Assembly: GCA_963664085.2 (NCBI GenBank) | Contig: CAXXLO010000002.1 | Coordinates: 3,348,001-3,412,000 of the forward strand | Direction: 5' to 3' | From: Bin5 sp022821545 | GTDB taxonomy: Bacteria > Chloroflexota > Anaerolineae > Caldilineales > Caldilineaceae | DNA length: 64,000 bases | Part shown: positions 1-9,552 of the stretch, piece by piece | Layout of the letters: each line of letters begins with the position of its first letter | Numbering within the stretch: the stretch's first letter is position 1 | Notes under the pieces: model-generated | The model's input: only the letters and a program-made list of their open reading frames with translations | Database searches by the model: none | Told to the model about the DNA's origin: nothing | Made by a program: the position numbers and the translations under genes

Positions 1-1164
1 CGCCAGCAGGAGCAATGGCAGCCCCAACACGAGCAGGCTGACAGGTGTGAGCCCAGGCAGTATAATCAACAGAAGTCCCCAGGCCGTGCCCACGACCAGA
101 ACATTCACCCAGACAGCATCGAACAGAGACCGTCTCTCAGTTTCGACCACTTTCTCCTCTTTGACAACCTGCCTCGCCAGATATGAGACCGGGATGCCTG
201 TCCTGAAGAGAGCGATTGCCGCGCCCGCGCCTCCGAATAGGAGTAGAAACGGCTCGTCAACGAGCAGCCGCAACAGCGCCCAGTTTACGGTATAGTCGTG
301 ACCGGCAAGCAGGGTCCCTGCACTGCCTGATGGGCCCACCAGATGGGCGACCGCAGTACCCACGCTCTCCCCAATCGCTGACAACCCGTAGGGGTACGCA
401 AACAGCCCTGTCGATCCGACGACAACTGTCCCCGCGCAAACAAGGGCTGCCTGTCTGCCCTGGCCGGGGGCAAGGCTGGCAAGCGGGCCTCCTCCGAGCA
501 GAAAGAAGGCGTACAGAATCAGTGGCAACAGCAGCCACGCCAGCGGCCCGCTGAGCAGGAAGAGCCCGCCGATCACAGCAAACCGATTGACCTGCAGGCC
601 TTCTTCTCTTTCGTCGAACAACGCAGCGAGAAGCAGCAGACCCGTCAGGACCGAAATGGTCGAGCTGTCTGCCAGCCGGCTGAACGAGAGCAGCCAGGGA
701 TCGAAAGCAAACATGACCGCCGCCGCCAGCGCCCCGCCCCGCCCCATACGCCGCCGCAGCGCCCAGGCCGCCAGGACCAAACCGGCCCCGGCTAACGCGG
801 CCGGAAAGCGGGCCCAAAAGCCGCTTCCGCCCCCTGTCACCAGAAACAGCACGCGCTGTATAGTATACAATAGCGGGCTTGAAGGGGGACGGGGCTCAGG
901 CAGACCGCTTTCTTCCAGGGCGATTGTCGACTGGGCCATATAGGCCGGCCAGATCTGGGCGGCCTCCAAGGGTGACACCGGGTTCAGGCTTCCGAGAGAA
1001 TAAAGACGCAGACACAATGCCGCGGCAAACAGGATCACATACAGCGCCTGTTCGACGGTCGGCCCGCTGAAATTCGAAGCCGATGTCCGGGCGCCCCCAA
1101 ACGGCGCCATAGCCGACTGGTCCCGGGGCGTAATCCCCTCGCTTTCGGTTCGTTCGTTCGTCAT
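1..1164 (-). CDS. GT-C-like polytopic membrane protein (Agl23/GT39-like), C-terminus off the left edge
   Basis: This frame stays open from the start codon at 1164 to the window edge, giving about 388 residues and no stop. A short soluble N-terminus is followed by a membrane segment at about residues 37-55, a luminal stretch containing NPVSPLEAAQIWPAY (where GT-C enzymes carry their acidic loop), and then many hydrophobic helices. This order resembles the Agl23-like/GT39 membrane proteins that usually sit beside DUF2298 genes in Chloroflexota and Archaea. The ATG at 1164 has an AGGTGA ribosome site 8 nt upstream and lies 43 bp after the DUF2298 gene, so it is the fourth gene of that operon. 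The canonical DE pair is not obvious, so a transferase role is an inference. An in-frame ATG at 1110 is an alternative start. Confidence 0.72.
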   Translation of the reverse strand, partial: MTNERTESEGITPRDQSAMAPFGGARTSASNFSGPTVEQALYVILFAAALCLRLYSLGSLNPVSPLEAAQIWPAYMAQSTIALEESGLPEPRPPSSPLLYTIQRVLFLVTGGGSGFWARFPAALAGAGLVLAAWALRRRMGRGGALAAAVMFAFDPWLLSFSRLADSSTISVLTGLLLLAALFDEREEGLQVNRFAVIGGLFLLSGPLAWLLLPLILYAFFLLGGGPLASLAPGQGRQAALVCAGTVVVGSTGLFAYPYGLSAIGESVGTAVAHLVGPSGSAGTLLAGHDYTVNWALLRLLVDEPFLLLFGGAGAAIALFRTGIPVSYLARQVVKEEKVVETERRSLFDAVWVNVLVVGTAWGLLLIILPGLTPVSLLVLGLPLLLLA

Positions 1165-1206
1165 CCCTTGAGTCACCTGCAGCTTCCAACCCCCATTTGC
1201 GCAAAC

Positions 1207-3864
1207 CTAGTTCCCGGACGCGCCCGCTGCCCTGTAAATCCGGTAATCGCCCTGCTCAAAGACCAGATCCAGGATCTGTCCGATCCGACTCTCCACCGCG
1301 GGTGTCACTTCATATTGGGCCCGCTCCTCCGGACCAACAAGCACATAATCGATTTTCCAGTGATTCAGCGTTTCCTGCAACGTTGTCGGTCTTGGAGACC
1401 GATAGATCTCCTGAATGGCCTGAGCCCGGCCGTCAGCCATCTGTGCGAAGGCCCGCCCGCGCCATTGGGCTTCGTGGCCGTCCCATCCCAGCAGCGTAGC
1501 CCGTCCGGTTGCCGCGCTGATGCGCGCTGAACTGGCCCTGTAACTGGCCCCCTTGGCCTCCAGGATCAAAGATTCAGGGCGCGTATTGCGCCTGATCCAT
1601 TCGATGACGGCCAGCTCATCCGCGCCGACATAGCCCAAGCCATTCAGGGTTGGCTCGCGCGAACCGGATCCCTTGGTCTTGGCATACGCCCCTGCCACAG
1701 GGTAGATAAGACAAGCCAGTATGAGCAGGAGGGAGAGCGCAGGTGGAACGAATCCCAGCGCGGGCGCGGTTGCAGGTGCCTTGCCACCCTGCCGGAACCG
1801 CCGCACGGCCAGTTCAATGTACATCCCGACCGCGAACGCAGCCGCAATCCCCAAGAGCAGCCAGCTCTGATAATAGAACTTGAACACAGTGTTCATGCGG
1901 TTGCCGAAATTGTCCCGCAAGTAGACGAACTCCGGCGCGTATGTCAGTAAGCAGCCGACTGTGAACAGGCACAGGACAAAAGTGGTTGTGCGGGCGGCGC
2001 GGCCCGGTTCGGCCAGGCGTTGCCATAGCAAGCCCAGCGACAGCGTCGTGAGGCCGCCCAATAACAGAAATGTCCAGGGCTGACTCAGCCTGCGCCGGAC
2101 CATGCTCGCCAGGAATCCTCCCGCTTCGCCCGCATCCGCCGGCGCCGCACCGGAGCTGACTGCCGTCAGCAGCCCGGTTGTCGCCAGAAATAAGAGCGGC
2201 AGACCCAGAACAAGGGCCGCCGCGTTGCCCAGCGCCGGCGCGGTCGGCCGCTGCTCGCGCCAGCCGATGAAAAGAAGCCCTGCCCCCGCCAGCAGAAAGT
2301 GACCGAACATCAGTAGAAACTGGGGCAGCCGCGTCGGGTGGAGCAGGTTCGGCAGGATGCCACCCGCCTGGCTCTGTGCCGTCAGGAAATACGGCAGGTA
2401 CAGCAGGAGGGCCCCCACCAGGACCGTGCCCCCAACGATCGCCGCCCGCGTGAGCGCATGACGCAGCGCTTGACTCTGCGCCTGATCCTGCGCGCCTGCG
2501 GCATCCCGGCTCCTGCGCGTTCCGGTGAGCATTGCGACCAGAAGAAGCAGGAGCAAGTACGGAGGAAAATCCCAGGTATTCAGAAAGAGGAGGCCGCCGG
2601 TTGCGGCGATCAGCAGGAGCAGCCCCGCCGGCCCGACCGGCCGCGCAATAGCTGAGTAGTAAGAACCGATCCTGGAGCGGAAAGCGGCCCCCCGACTTGA
2701 CGCCTGTTCGTCGGCATGTTCCGGTTCGGCCGCATCATCGCCTCCCGCCGGACCCGCTGCGTTGTACCAGTTCAAGGCCATTCCAATTACGAGAAGAACA
2801 AACGGCATCGCCAGGAGGTGAGGATGATTGTCGGAGAGAACGTAACTGAAGATCGGAAACTCGTCGATGATTTCAATGTGGTTTCCGTTGAGGTCGATGT
2901 CATTGATAACGCGACTGGCCCGCCACCACCAGCTCCAGCCGCTGTCAATGTACCAAAGTTTCGTCACGCTTGAGCGTTCCGGAAAATTATGGACATCGAC
3001 AAACCTGGCCAAGCCATCTACGCGTACTCCTTGTGCATAGAGCCACTCGAGAATGACGTGCAAGTTTGAGGTCAGCGCGACTGCCGTCGACGTTAGCAGT
3101 CCGGCTGCGAATGGGAGCGCCGCCCGTACGCCGCCGCTCCCGCCCCCGTCTGCCCCTTCACTGAACCCTCCGCCGGTTCCGAATCCAACCCCAAACTCCC
3201 GCGAACGCAGACGAAACAGGTTGTAGCCGACGCCAAAACTGGCCGTGACCAGCAGGCCGAACCAGCAGGCCTGTCCAAGATTATAGGCGATTTCGGGCGG
3301 CTGCCCTGCCAGGTGCGCCAGGGTCGAAAGCATCCAGTAGCCGAAGTAGTAATAGCTGATTGCATATCCGGCCAGCCAGGGATCGCGAGGCGGGTAGGTG
3401 GGGCTGGTCCAGACCCCATTCATAAACATCAGGTCCATCGGCTGCTCTGTATGGCTGATCGCCGGATCGTTCGAACGTACCCACGTCCATGCCGCGAATG
3501 CAAGGAAAAAGAGGGCTTCAACAGCAATGACATAGGCAAGGGAAGGGCACAATTTCAGCAATGAGCGCGATCCGGCAGGCGGACCGTTCTCGTCAGTTTC
3601 GCCCCTGTGCAGAAGGGCCCAGACACTGAGCAGAATGACCAGGACAAGAGCCAGCCATGCCCCGCCTGATGTATTGCGAAGCAGGCCGTAACTGGTCCCC
3701 AACCAGAGCAGGAGGCTGACCAGCAATATCCCCAAGACGCGCGTTAGGGCATATCCGCGATCCGGCAAGGCGCGGAAGGTGCGCAGCGTCAGCGGCATCG
3801 CTGCGACGCTAACCAGTTGCGTTATAGCGTACCAGCCCAGGAAAGCGACGACGATTTCACGCAC
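1207..3864 (-). CDS. DUF2298 (Chlor_Arch_YYY) polytopic membrane protein
   Basis: 885 residues with about a dozen or more hydrophobic helices. The family hallmarks are present in order: SYYYFGYW near residue 170, EFPIFSYVLSDNHPH near 335-345, and NRMNTVFKFYYQSW near 655, followed by a soluble tail that includes YVLVGPEERAQYE. DUF2298 proteins are uncharacterised membrane proteins thought to act in glycan assembly. The frame is open back to 3957, but a GTG at 3864 is the better start: it has AAGGAG 9 nt upstream and overlaps the end of the Nudix gene, and the protein then begins directly with a membrane helix (VREIVVAFLGWYAITQLV). The overlap suggests translational coupling. It differs from the upstream paralogue in lacking the N-terminal transferase half. 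Confidence 0.9.
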   Translation of the reverse strand: MREIVVAFLGWYAITQLVSVAAMPLTLRTFRALPDRGYALTRVLGILLVSLLLWLGTSYGLLRNTSGGAWLALVLVILLSVWALLHRGETDENGPPAGSRSLLKLCPSLAYVIAVEALFFLAFAAWTWVRSNDPAISHTEQPMDLMFMNGVWTSPTYPPRDPWLAGYAISYYYFGYWMLSTLAHLAGQPPEIAYNLGQACWFGLLVTASFGVGYNLFRLRSREFGVGFGTGGGFSEGADGGGSGGVRAALPFAAGLLTSTAVALTSNLHVILEWLYAQGVRVDGLARFVDVHNFPERSSVTKLWYIDSGWSWWWRASRVINDIDLNGNHIEIIDEFPIFSYVLSDNHPHLLAMPFVLLVIGMALNWYNAAGPAGGDDAAEPEHADEQASSRGAAFRSRIGSYYSAIARPVGPAGLLLLIAATGGLLFLNTWDFPPYLLLLLLVAMLTGTRRSRDAAGAQDQAQSQALRHALTRAAIVGGTVLVGALLLYLPYFLTAQSQAGGILPNLLHPTRLPQFLLMFGHFLLAGAGLLFIGWREQRPTAPALGNAAALVLGLPLLFLATTGLLTAVSSGAAPADAGEAGGFLASMVRRRLSQPWTFLLLGGLTTLSLGLLWQRLAEPGRAARTTTFVLCLFTVGCLLTYAPEFVYLRDNFGNRMNTVFKFYYQSWLLLGIAAAFAVGMYIELAVRRFRQGGKAPATAPALGFVPPALSLLLILACLIYPVAGAYAKTKGSGSREPTLNGLGYVGADELAVIEWIRRNTRPESLILEAKGASYRASSARISAATGRATLLGWDGHEAQWRGRAFAQMADGRAQAIQEIYRSPRPTTLQETLNHWKIDYVLVGPEERAQYEVTPAVESRIGQILDLVFEQGDYRIYRAAGASGN

Positions 3865-4486
3865 GCAGCCCGTCTCCTTCGGCTCCGGCGCCTTGCAGCG
3901 GCTCTTCCTGCCCTGAAGACAGATTCCTCTCTCTCGCCGGCTCCCCCGGACTATCAATCAGCGCCTGACCCGATCCGCCTTCTGTGTTCGCCGCCATTTT
4001 GCCTTCCAAATGGAGGACGGCCTTCCGGATAATCTTCGCGACATGGGGCTCCATGTGCGGCAGATCGTCTGCACTGAAAAAGCGCGCCTCAAGAATCTCC
4101 ACCGGATCGATCCTCAACCGACCGCCCCTGATCCTCCCCAGCAGATAAAACTCCAGTGTATGGCGGAACGCCCGGTGGCAAAGAATTGCTTCAACCGATA
4201 GTTCGAGGGCCAACTCCTCCCTCACCTCGCGGCGCCAGCAGTCGTAAACGGTTTCGCCGCGCGAAAGCCAGCCGCCGGGAAGTCCCCAAATCCTGGTGTT
4301 GTGAAATCGATGGCGCAGGAGCAGGACCTGGTTCTCTTCGTTCAAAAGCGCCCCGCTTACCCCAACCAGGACCTTGCCGTTGATCATCCAGGTAACGGCC
4401 CCTCGCAGCCAGTTCGGCGCAACGCGCCAGATGCTCGCCGCCAGAGGCGCGAATCGGGCAAGTTTTACCATGCTCGCGCGCCTCAC
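3857..4486 (-). CDS. Nudix hydrolase
   Basis: 209 residues. Residues 72-94 form a Nudix box of the GX5EX7REUXEE type (GWLSRGE, then REVREEL), preceded by the usual beta-strand region with GLPGG. Nudix enzymes hydrolyse nucleoside diphosphates linked to another moiety. The position between two glycan-assembly membrane genes hints at nucleotide-sugar turnover, but the substrate cannot be read from the sequence. The GTG start at 4486 overlaps the upstream TGA by four bases (GTGA). An ATG at 4471 with GGTGAG upstream is also possible and would give 204 residues. The last ~35 residues are polar, low-complexity and probably disordered. The canonical glycine near the end of the box is replaced by alanine. 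Confidence 0.9.
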   Translation of the reverse strand: MRRASMVKLARFAPLAASIWRVAPNWLRGAVTWMINGKVLVGVSGALLNEENQVLLLRHRFHNTRIWGLPGGWLSRGETVYDCWRREVREELALELSVEAILCHRAFRHTLEFYLLGRIRGGRLRIDPVEILEARFFSADDLPHMEPHVAKIIRKAVLHLEGKMAANTEGGSGQALIDSPGEPARERNLSSGQEEPLQGAGAEGDGLRA

Positions 4487-7400
4487 CGCCCCTTCAACTG
4501 GCCCTGGATGTGGGATGGAATAGCGTAAATCGTCACCTCCGGATTTCGGTAAACCGACTCCAGAAGACCGGACTTTTCCAGCTGAGCCAGTCGCGAATCG
4601 GCTTGGGGGTGTTGATGCCGTTCCAACTGTCCCACATAGATGAGCCCGATCTCGAGTTCGTCGATAAGAGCCTCAACTCGTTCAATGTCCTCCGTATTCC
4701 AGAACTCGGAGAGCTTGCCGTGCCGCGTGCCAACGTCTTCACTGTACCGCTGTTCACCTGCATGCATGCCCAGCAGGCCGCTTAGCCCCGTAAGGCTGGC
4801 CACTCGCGTGCCGCCGGCCCGGTAATAGTCAAGTTGGGCCGATTCCGCAAGGACAAGATTGCCCCGCACGTTTTCCAGCAGCCACTGAATCGCCTCCCAA
4901 TCGTATCGCAATTCAATTGCATTGCTGCCGTCGGGCCAGTGGTACACGCCGTTTTCCATGAAGGCCATTCCGTTCAATGTCCCGATCGGAGGCCGCCAGC
5001 CCGGAAAGCGCTGCGCAAGCCGCGACGGCGTACCCAACAGTGGATATGCCAGACTGGCGAAAAGCAAGATCAGAAAGAGGATTCTCCAGGCGCCGCGAAT
5101 CAGCCCCAGGACAGGTCTGAAATACGGCTGCGACCCTCCGGATCCCCCGGGGACCGAATGCAGGCCCCCGTCCGGTGTCCGATTCCGAGTCGTCGAACCG
5201 AGGCGGGAAAAGATTCTGGGCAGCGCTATCGCCGCCGCCACACCCCAAAGCACCCATACCTGGTTGTAAAACTTGAAGAGCGTGTTCATGCGATAGGCGT
5301 CTCCGCCCTGCAAATGGTCTTTCAAAAAGACGACCTGTGTTCCCGCCAGAATGGCGAAGCCGGTTACAGCCAGCAGCGCCGCGCAAGCCGTTCCGGTATC
5401 AGTCTGCCTCTCCCGCCGCCAAAGGTGCGAAACACACAGGCCAAGCGCAGGCAGGCAGATTGCAAGCACGGTCTGGTTTGTGAACAGCAGAAGCAAAAGC
5501 GAGGCAAGGAACAGGACTGGAAGCAGGACGACTCCGGTGAAGTAAACGACTGTCGGTTGCTGGACCAACAGACGGTGAACCTTCAAGAAGCGTAACCGGC
5601 GGATTTCGCCGCGTCCAACCAACAGCCACGAGAAGATCACAAAGGCAAAGAACCCCCAAATCTGAGCCCACTTGCCTAACTCGTCCGGCGCGCGCACCAA
5701 GCCGATACCGCTGGCCGCGACATTGGCGTAGCTGCCGAAAAATGGCAGGAAGAGAAGGTACGCGCCGCAGGCAACCGCCAACCCCACTCCCGCGACAGGC
5801 ACAATATACAGACGGCCGCGTCCGCGGTAGAGGGCAACCGCTACCGCGAGAACGCCCAATCCCAAATAGGTAGGCAGGTCCCACAGGTTCACGGCCGCCA
5901 GGACCCCCAATGTGAAGGCCAGGCCGCCGGCGAGCAGCGCCCCATGGCGCCAGTTCTGGCGCCAGCTGATGTTGCGGCTGTGCAAAACGGTCAGAACCAG
6001 GGCCACAAAGAGGAGCGAAAAAGGTATCCCGATCATGTGCGGATGAAGATCGGCGTAGGTGAAGCTCCAGTATGGGAACTCGTTTATCGTATGGGGAATG
6101 ACCCGGCTGGGCGACCAAAAGTCATAGCCCGCGAGGGTTGCGTCGGCAACAATGACGCGCCACAACCCGCTGACGACATGGACAGCAGTTTCAAGTCCGG
6201 GAACGTTGCTCACAAAGGTGCTCTGGCTCTGATCGCGCAGCGCCAGGACAAGCTGTCCGAAGCCTGCCAGATTGCCGAATATCGCCACAAAGAGCGGCGC
6301 CAGCAGCGCCGCGCCTATGCCTTCATGCCAGGGACGCCCCTCCCTTTCGATCGGCCGGTCTGCGACCTCCGCAGGCAGGGCAGTCCCAGGCTGCGCTGTC
6401 GGCGGGACCTGCCACCCTGACTGACGCCCTGCGCGAGACCGGCGCGGCTGCGGATTGCCAGCGGAATAGGCCACGGCGAAGGCGTTTACGACTGTAAGAG
6501 CAAACAGCGTGGGAATGGCCAGATTGAAGGCCACTTCGGCGTAGATACCGGTCAACTTGATTACAAATCCGACCAAATAGATTCCATAGTAGTAGTAGTT
6601 GATGTAACCGCCGGCAAAATGGGGGTCCACAGGGGGAAAGTACGGACTCCGCAGAATCCCGTTCAGAAAAGCGAACTCCATGAATTTTTCGCCGCCGAAC
6701 CACGGTTGCCATATGTCCGGGTTCGCCTGCCGGATAAGCACAAAGAAGAGGAAAGAGGCCCCAAAAAGTGCCTCTCCGATCAGAAGAAGGCCCCACTTGC
6801 GCCGCACAAAGGACAGCAGTTCCCGCCGCGTGAAAAACAGAATCCCGGCGCAGGCGAGTGCAAACATCGCTACGACCAGCCAGGCATTGCGCACCGTGTT
6901 TTGCGCCGCGCCTGAGCTGGCAAAAGCCCACAGCAGCCACCCGCTCACCAGCCAGCCGACCGTCTTCGCCAGCAGAAATCCCCGGTCACGCAGTCCGCGA
7001 AAAAGAACAAAGGCCAGGGGGCACGCGATCCAGCCAAGCGCTGAGACAACCAGCCACCACCAACCCACCGCCAGCCAGTGTGCGTTGCTCGCGACCGCGT
7101 TCCATCTGTAGTTGTCAACAAGCGGCAGTTCTCTTAGCGGCGACTCCAAAAGAAGGGACGGTCTCGAACTCTCCGCACCGTCGTCAGGTTCCTGTCCGCT
7201 GACTTCAGAGATCCCCTGCCCCAGCGCAAGGGCCAGTGCGATGTTGATCAGCCCGCGGTCCTGACTCTCCGGCACACTGCCCAATCCAATCGCGTTCAGG
7301 ATAGGGGAGAGGGGCGGTTCACGCCCCCTGTCCCAGTGGACGGCCCCCTCCCACGAGCCCTTAAGGAGACTGTCAATCTCTGCGCCGCTCAACGCTCGTT

Positions 7401-9198
7401 CCTTGGCGAATATCGACACTTGCGGGTGGTCATACAGGCTCCAGCTTTCGTCAGCTCTGTGGTCCTCGAATGTCAGACCCAGCAGACTAGGCGGCGTGGC
7501 AAATTCAGCCGCGCGGGCGAAACCCAGCTGCTCACCGAACATCAGATCGTAATAGCGAATCGTCATCGGATAGCGTGCCGGCAGTTCGTCCACGCTATCG
7601 TAAATGCGCTTGGAGCTGTAGATTATGTAGTCGGCCTCCTGAAGTTTCTGCCGCAGAATCTCGTACTTTTCCTCCGTATCCTCCTCGTATGGAGACCAGT
7701 CGATATGGCGCAGTCCATGGCTGCCCATATCCATGCCGGGCTCTCCGGGCAAGTATTTCGGCAGGGGGTCATCCCAAGATTCCCATAATATGACCGAGCC
7801 GGCCGGCGCATTTGCATAGACCCAACGGCTCGCCGACACCCACGTATGCTCGCTGGCATAGACACCGTTCGTGTACGCAAGCGTCCAGAACAAACCGCCA
7901 CCCGTCGCAATCAGGGCCAGCAGCACGGCCGGCAGACGCGCCGCCAGCCGGAATCTCGGGCTGACTCTGACCTGGAGCAGACAGACGATCAGGCCCGCCG
8001 TGAAAAGGAGGACAAAGGGGAGTACCGGACTCATATAGCGGTTGAACTTGGCCAGAAAGGCGCCGGTGATGCCGAAGTAAGGCACCAACCAGGCCCAGAC
8101 CACGAGCTCACCGCCTTTGGCCCGCAAGAGGGCCGCTTTCCCCAAAGCCCAGGCACTGCCGGCCAGCGCCGCCAGACCGAGGGGCAGGCCCATCCCCCAG
8201 ACAACCTGCTGCTCAATGAAATAGAGATAGGGAATCGTATTGCGATACTGGCGTGTAAAGGGCAGATCCGCCACCCCGCGCACCATACGACCCTGTTCCA
8301 CCAGCGTAGCCTGGATGAAATTCAACCAGTCGAGCGCCGCGTACGGGCTGGTGATGAAGAAAGCGATGGCCGCGGCCAGCATCGCAACCAGGAAAGAGTT
8401 AAATGCGGAACCTGTCCCCCGCCTTTCCACAACTGTCTTACTGAGACTCTTGTCCGTCCACGCCGCGATGAAGGCCGCCGTCAGAGGGACTCCCAGGACC
8501 GGCAGCGCGCTGAATTTGGAAGAAATCGCCAACCCTGCGCCGATGCCGGCCAGCAGGACGCCCCGCCAGGACCGTTCCTGGACCATCAACACGCCGCCGT
8601 AGACAGCCAGCACTACAAACGTAGTGCTGGCAGGATCCATGGCAAAGAAGTGGCTGAGTTGAACCGCCTGGGCAGTGAACGCGTAAAGAGTCGCCGCCAG
8701 TAGTCCCCCGATTGTGCCGTAAAGTCTTCTCCCCAGCAGGAAGAGGAGGAAAACTGTCAATGTATCCAGCAAGGCCATCATCAGCCGGCCGGCAACGGCC
8801 ACTCCCTCACAAGCCGTGTTGGCCCGCTCCATCATCTCAATCGACCGATCGGGGAGGGGAAGCAGACCGGCAGGTTTGGCCAGATCGCTCAGCGCTTCTC
8901 CGGTGAGAATGCCCAGGTAGAGCGGAAAATGGCCGTATGTAAAGGAGCGGCGCCGGTCGTTCTGGCGGTCCCACAACGGATTGAGCGGGCTGCGTCCCGG
9001 ATCAAGAAATTCGTCAACACTTGAAGGCCAGCCAATCGTAGGCGCATAAAAGCAGGTCGTGCTTCGCTCGTCCGGATGAGAATTCAACCCGCTGTCAAAC
9101 CTGACGTTCCAGGTTCTTAACGCCAGCCCGGCCAGAATGACCGCGCCCAGAACGACATATGCGACCAACGTAGTTGAATTCCGCGATTCAGCTTGCAT
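4483..9198 (-). CDS. Fusion of GT-C (PMT/ArnT-like) glycosyltransferase and DUF2298 membrane domain
   Basis: 1571 residues in two membrane halves. Residues 1 to about 690 are GT39/ArnT-like: a first helix at 11-27, then SHPDE (41-44) in the first luminal loop, where GT-C enzymes keep their catalytic acidic pair, then many helices and a soluble domain. Residues from about 740 to the end are DUF2298, with NYYYYGIYLVG near 865, FTYADLHPH near 1050 and YRMNTLFKFYNQVW near 1300. GT-C enzymes use polyprenyl-phosphate-linked sugars on the outer face of the membrane. It is the first gene of the four-gene minus-strand operon; the Nudix gene overlaps its stop. No clear ribosome site precedes the ATG at 9198. 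No frameshift separates the halves, so it reads as a genuine fusion. Confidence 0.9.
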   Translation of the reverse strand: MQAESRNSTTLVAYVVLGAVILAGLALRTWNVRFDSGLNSHPDERSTTCFYAPTIGWPSSVDEFLDPGRSPLNPLWDRQNDRRRSFTYGHFPLYLGILTGEALSDLAKPAGLLPLPDRSIEMMERANTACEGVAVAGRLMMALLDTLTVFLLFLLGRRLYGTIGGLLAATLYAFTAQAVQLSHFFAMDPASTTFVVLAVYGGVLMVQERSWRGVLLAGIGAGLAISSKFSALPVLGVPLTAAFIAAWTDKSLSKTVVERRGTGSAFNSFLVAMLAAAIAFFITSPYAALDWLNFIQATLVEQGRMVRGVADLPFTRQYRNTIPYLYFIEQQVVWGMGLPLGLAALAGSAWALGKAALLRAKGGELVVWAWLVPYFGITGAFLAKFNRYMSPVLPFVLLFTAGLIVCLLQVRVSPRFRLAARLPAVLLALIATGGGLFWTLAYTNGVYASEHTWVSASRWVYANAPAGSVILWESWDDPLPKYLPGEPGMDMGSHGLRHIDWSPYEEDTEEKYEILRQKLQEADYIIYSSKRIYDSVDELPARYPMTIRYYDLMFGEQLGFARAAEFATPPSLLGLTFEDHRADESWSLYDHPQVSIFAKERALSGAEIDSLLKGSWEGAVHWDRGREPPLSPILNAIGLGSVPESQDRGLINIALALALGQGISEVSGQEPDDGAESSRPSLLLESPLRELPLVDNYRWNAVASNAHWLAVGWWWLVVSALGWIACPLAFVLFRGLRDRGFLLAKTVGWLVSGWLLWAFASSGAAQNTVRNAWLVVAMFALACAGILFFTRRELLSFVRRKWGLLLIGEALFGASFLFFVLIRQANPDIWQPWFGGEKFMEFAFLNGILRSPYFPPVDPHFAGGYINYYYYGIYLVGFVIKLTGIYAEVAFNLAIPTLFALTVVNAFAVAYSAGNPQPRRSRAGRQSGWQVPPTAQPGTALPAEVADRPIEREGRPWHEGIGAALLAPLFVAIFGNLAGFGQLVLALRDQSQSTFVSNVPGLETAVHVVSGLWRVIVADATLAGYDFWSPSRVIPHTINEFPYWSFTYADLHPHMIGIPFSLLFVALVLTVLHSRNISWRQNWRHGALLAGGLAFTLGVLAAVNLWDLPTYLGLGVLAVAVALYRGRGRLYIVPVAGVGLAVACGAYLLFLPFFGSYANVAASGIGLVRAPDELGKWAQIWGFFAFVIFSWLLVGRGEIRRLRFLKVHRLLVQQPTVVYFTGVVLLPVLFLASLLLLLFTNQTVLAICLPALGLCVSHLWRRERQTDTGTACAALLAVTGFAILAGTQVVFLKDHLQGGDAYRMNTLFKFYNQVWVLWGVAAAIALPRIFSRLGSTTRNRTPDGGLHSVPGGSGGSQPYFRPVLGLIRGAWRILFLILLFASLAYPLLGTPSRLAQRFPGWRPPIGTLNGMAFMENGVYHWPDGSNAIELRYDWEAIQWLLENVRGNLVLAESAQLDYYRAGGTRVASLTGLSGLLGMHAGEQRYSEDVGTRHGKLSEFWNTEDIERVEALIDELEIGLIYVGQLERHQHPQADSRLAQLEKSGLLESVYRNPEVTIYAIPSHIQGQLKGR

Positions 9199-9487
9199 TC
9201 GTATTCAGTTTGCGCCGCTGGAACAAGCCTGAAATCCTGTTGCTGCAGCCGGTGAAAGGGAAGGAGCGAACTGTCCAATAATACTATCACGGTAACATGA
9301 GAAAGTTACGACACAATTTCCTCCTGATCGCAAACTGTCCTTACCCGCCGCCGTCAACCTCCTCCGGGCGGAAGGCTGCAAGCGGACCCCCTGACACCGG
9401 CATAGCGCCATTGTCCTCACATGGCAGCCACTGACTTCTGACACTTATGACTACTGACACTGAGATATGAGGAAAACCGCGGAGATC
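9199..9487. other. Non-coding spacer upstream of the glycan-assembly operon
   Basis: The non-coding gap runs from 9199 to 9552; the terminator at its right end is listed separately. This is the 5' region of the minus-strand operon. An AT-rich stretch around 9277-9290 contains TATTAT on the minus strand as a possible -10, but no matching -35 is seen. A short inverted repeat, GTAAC-N8-GTTAC, lies at about 9293-9310. No convincing open frame, RNA gene or repeat was found. Confidence 0.4.
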
Positions 9488-9518
9488 AAAACGTGCCAAC
9501 TGTCATTACAGCTGGCAC
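9488..9518 (-). terminator. Intrinsic terminator behind the YabE-like gene
   Basis: An 11-bp stem (GTGCCAGCTGT pairing with ACAGTTGGCAC on the minus strand, with one G-T wobble) and a 4-nt loop occupy 9493-9518, followed on the minus strand by GTTTTGA. It begins 34 nt after the stop codon of the YabE-like gene. On the plus strand the stem is followed by GCTTATTTTC, but no plus-strand gene ends here. Confidence 0.72.
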
Positions 9519-9552
9519 GCTTATTTTCTGCTATCTAACCTAGGGCTGGCCG

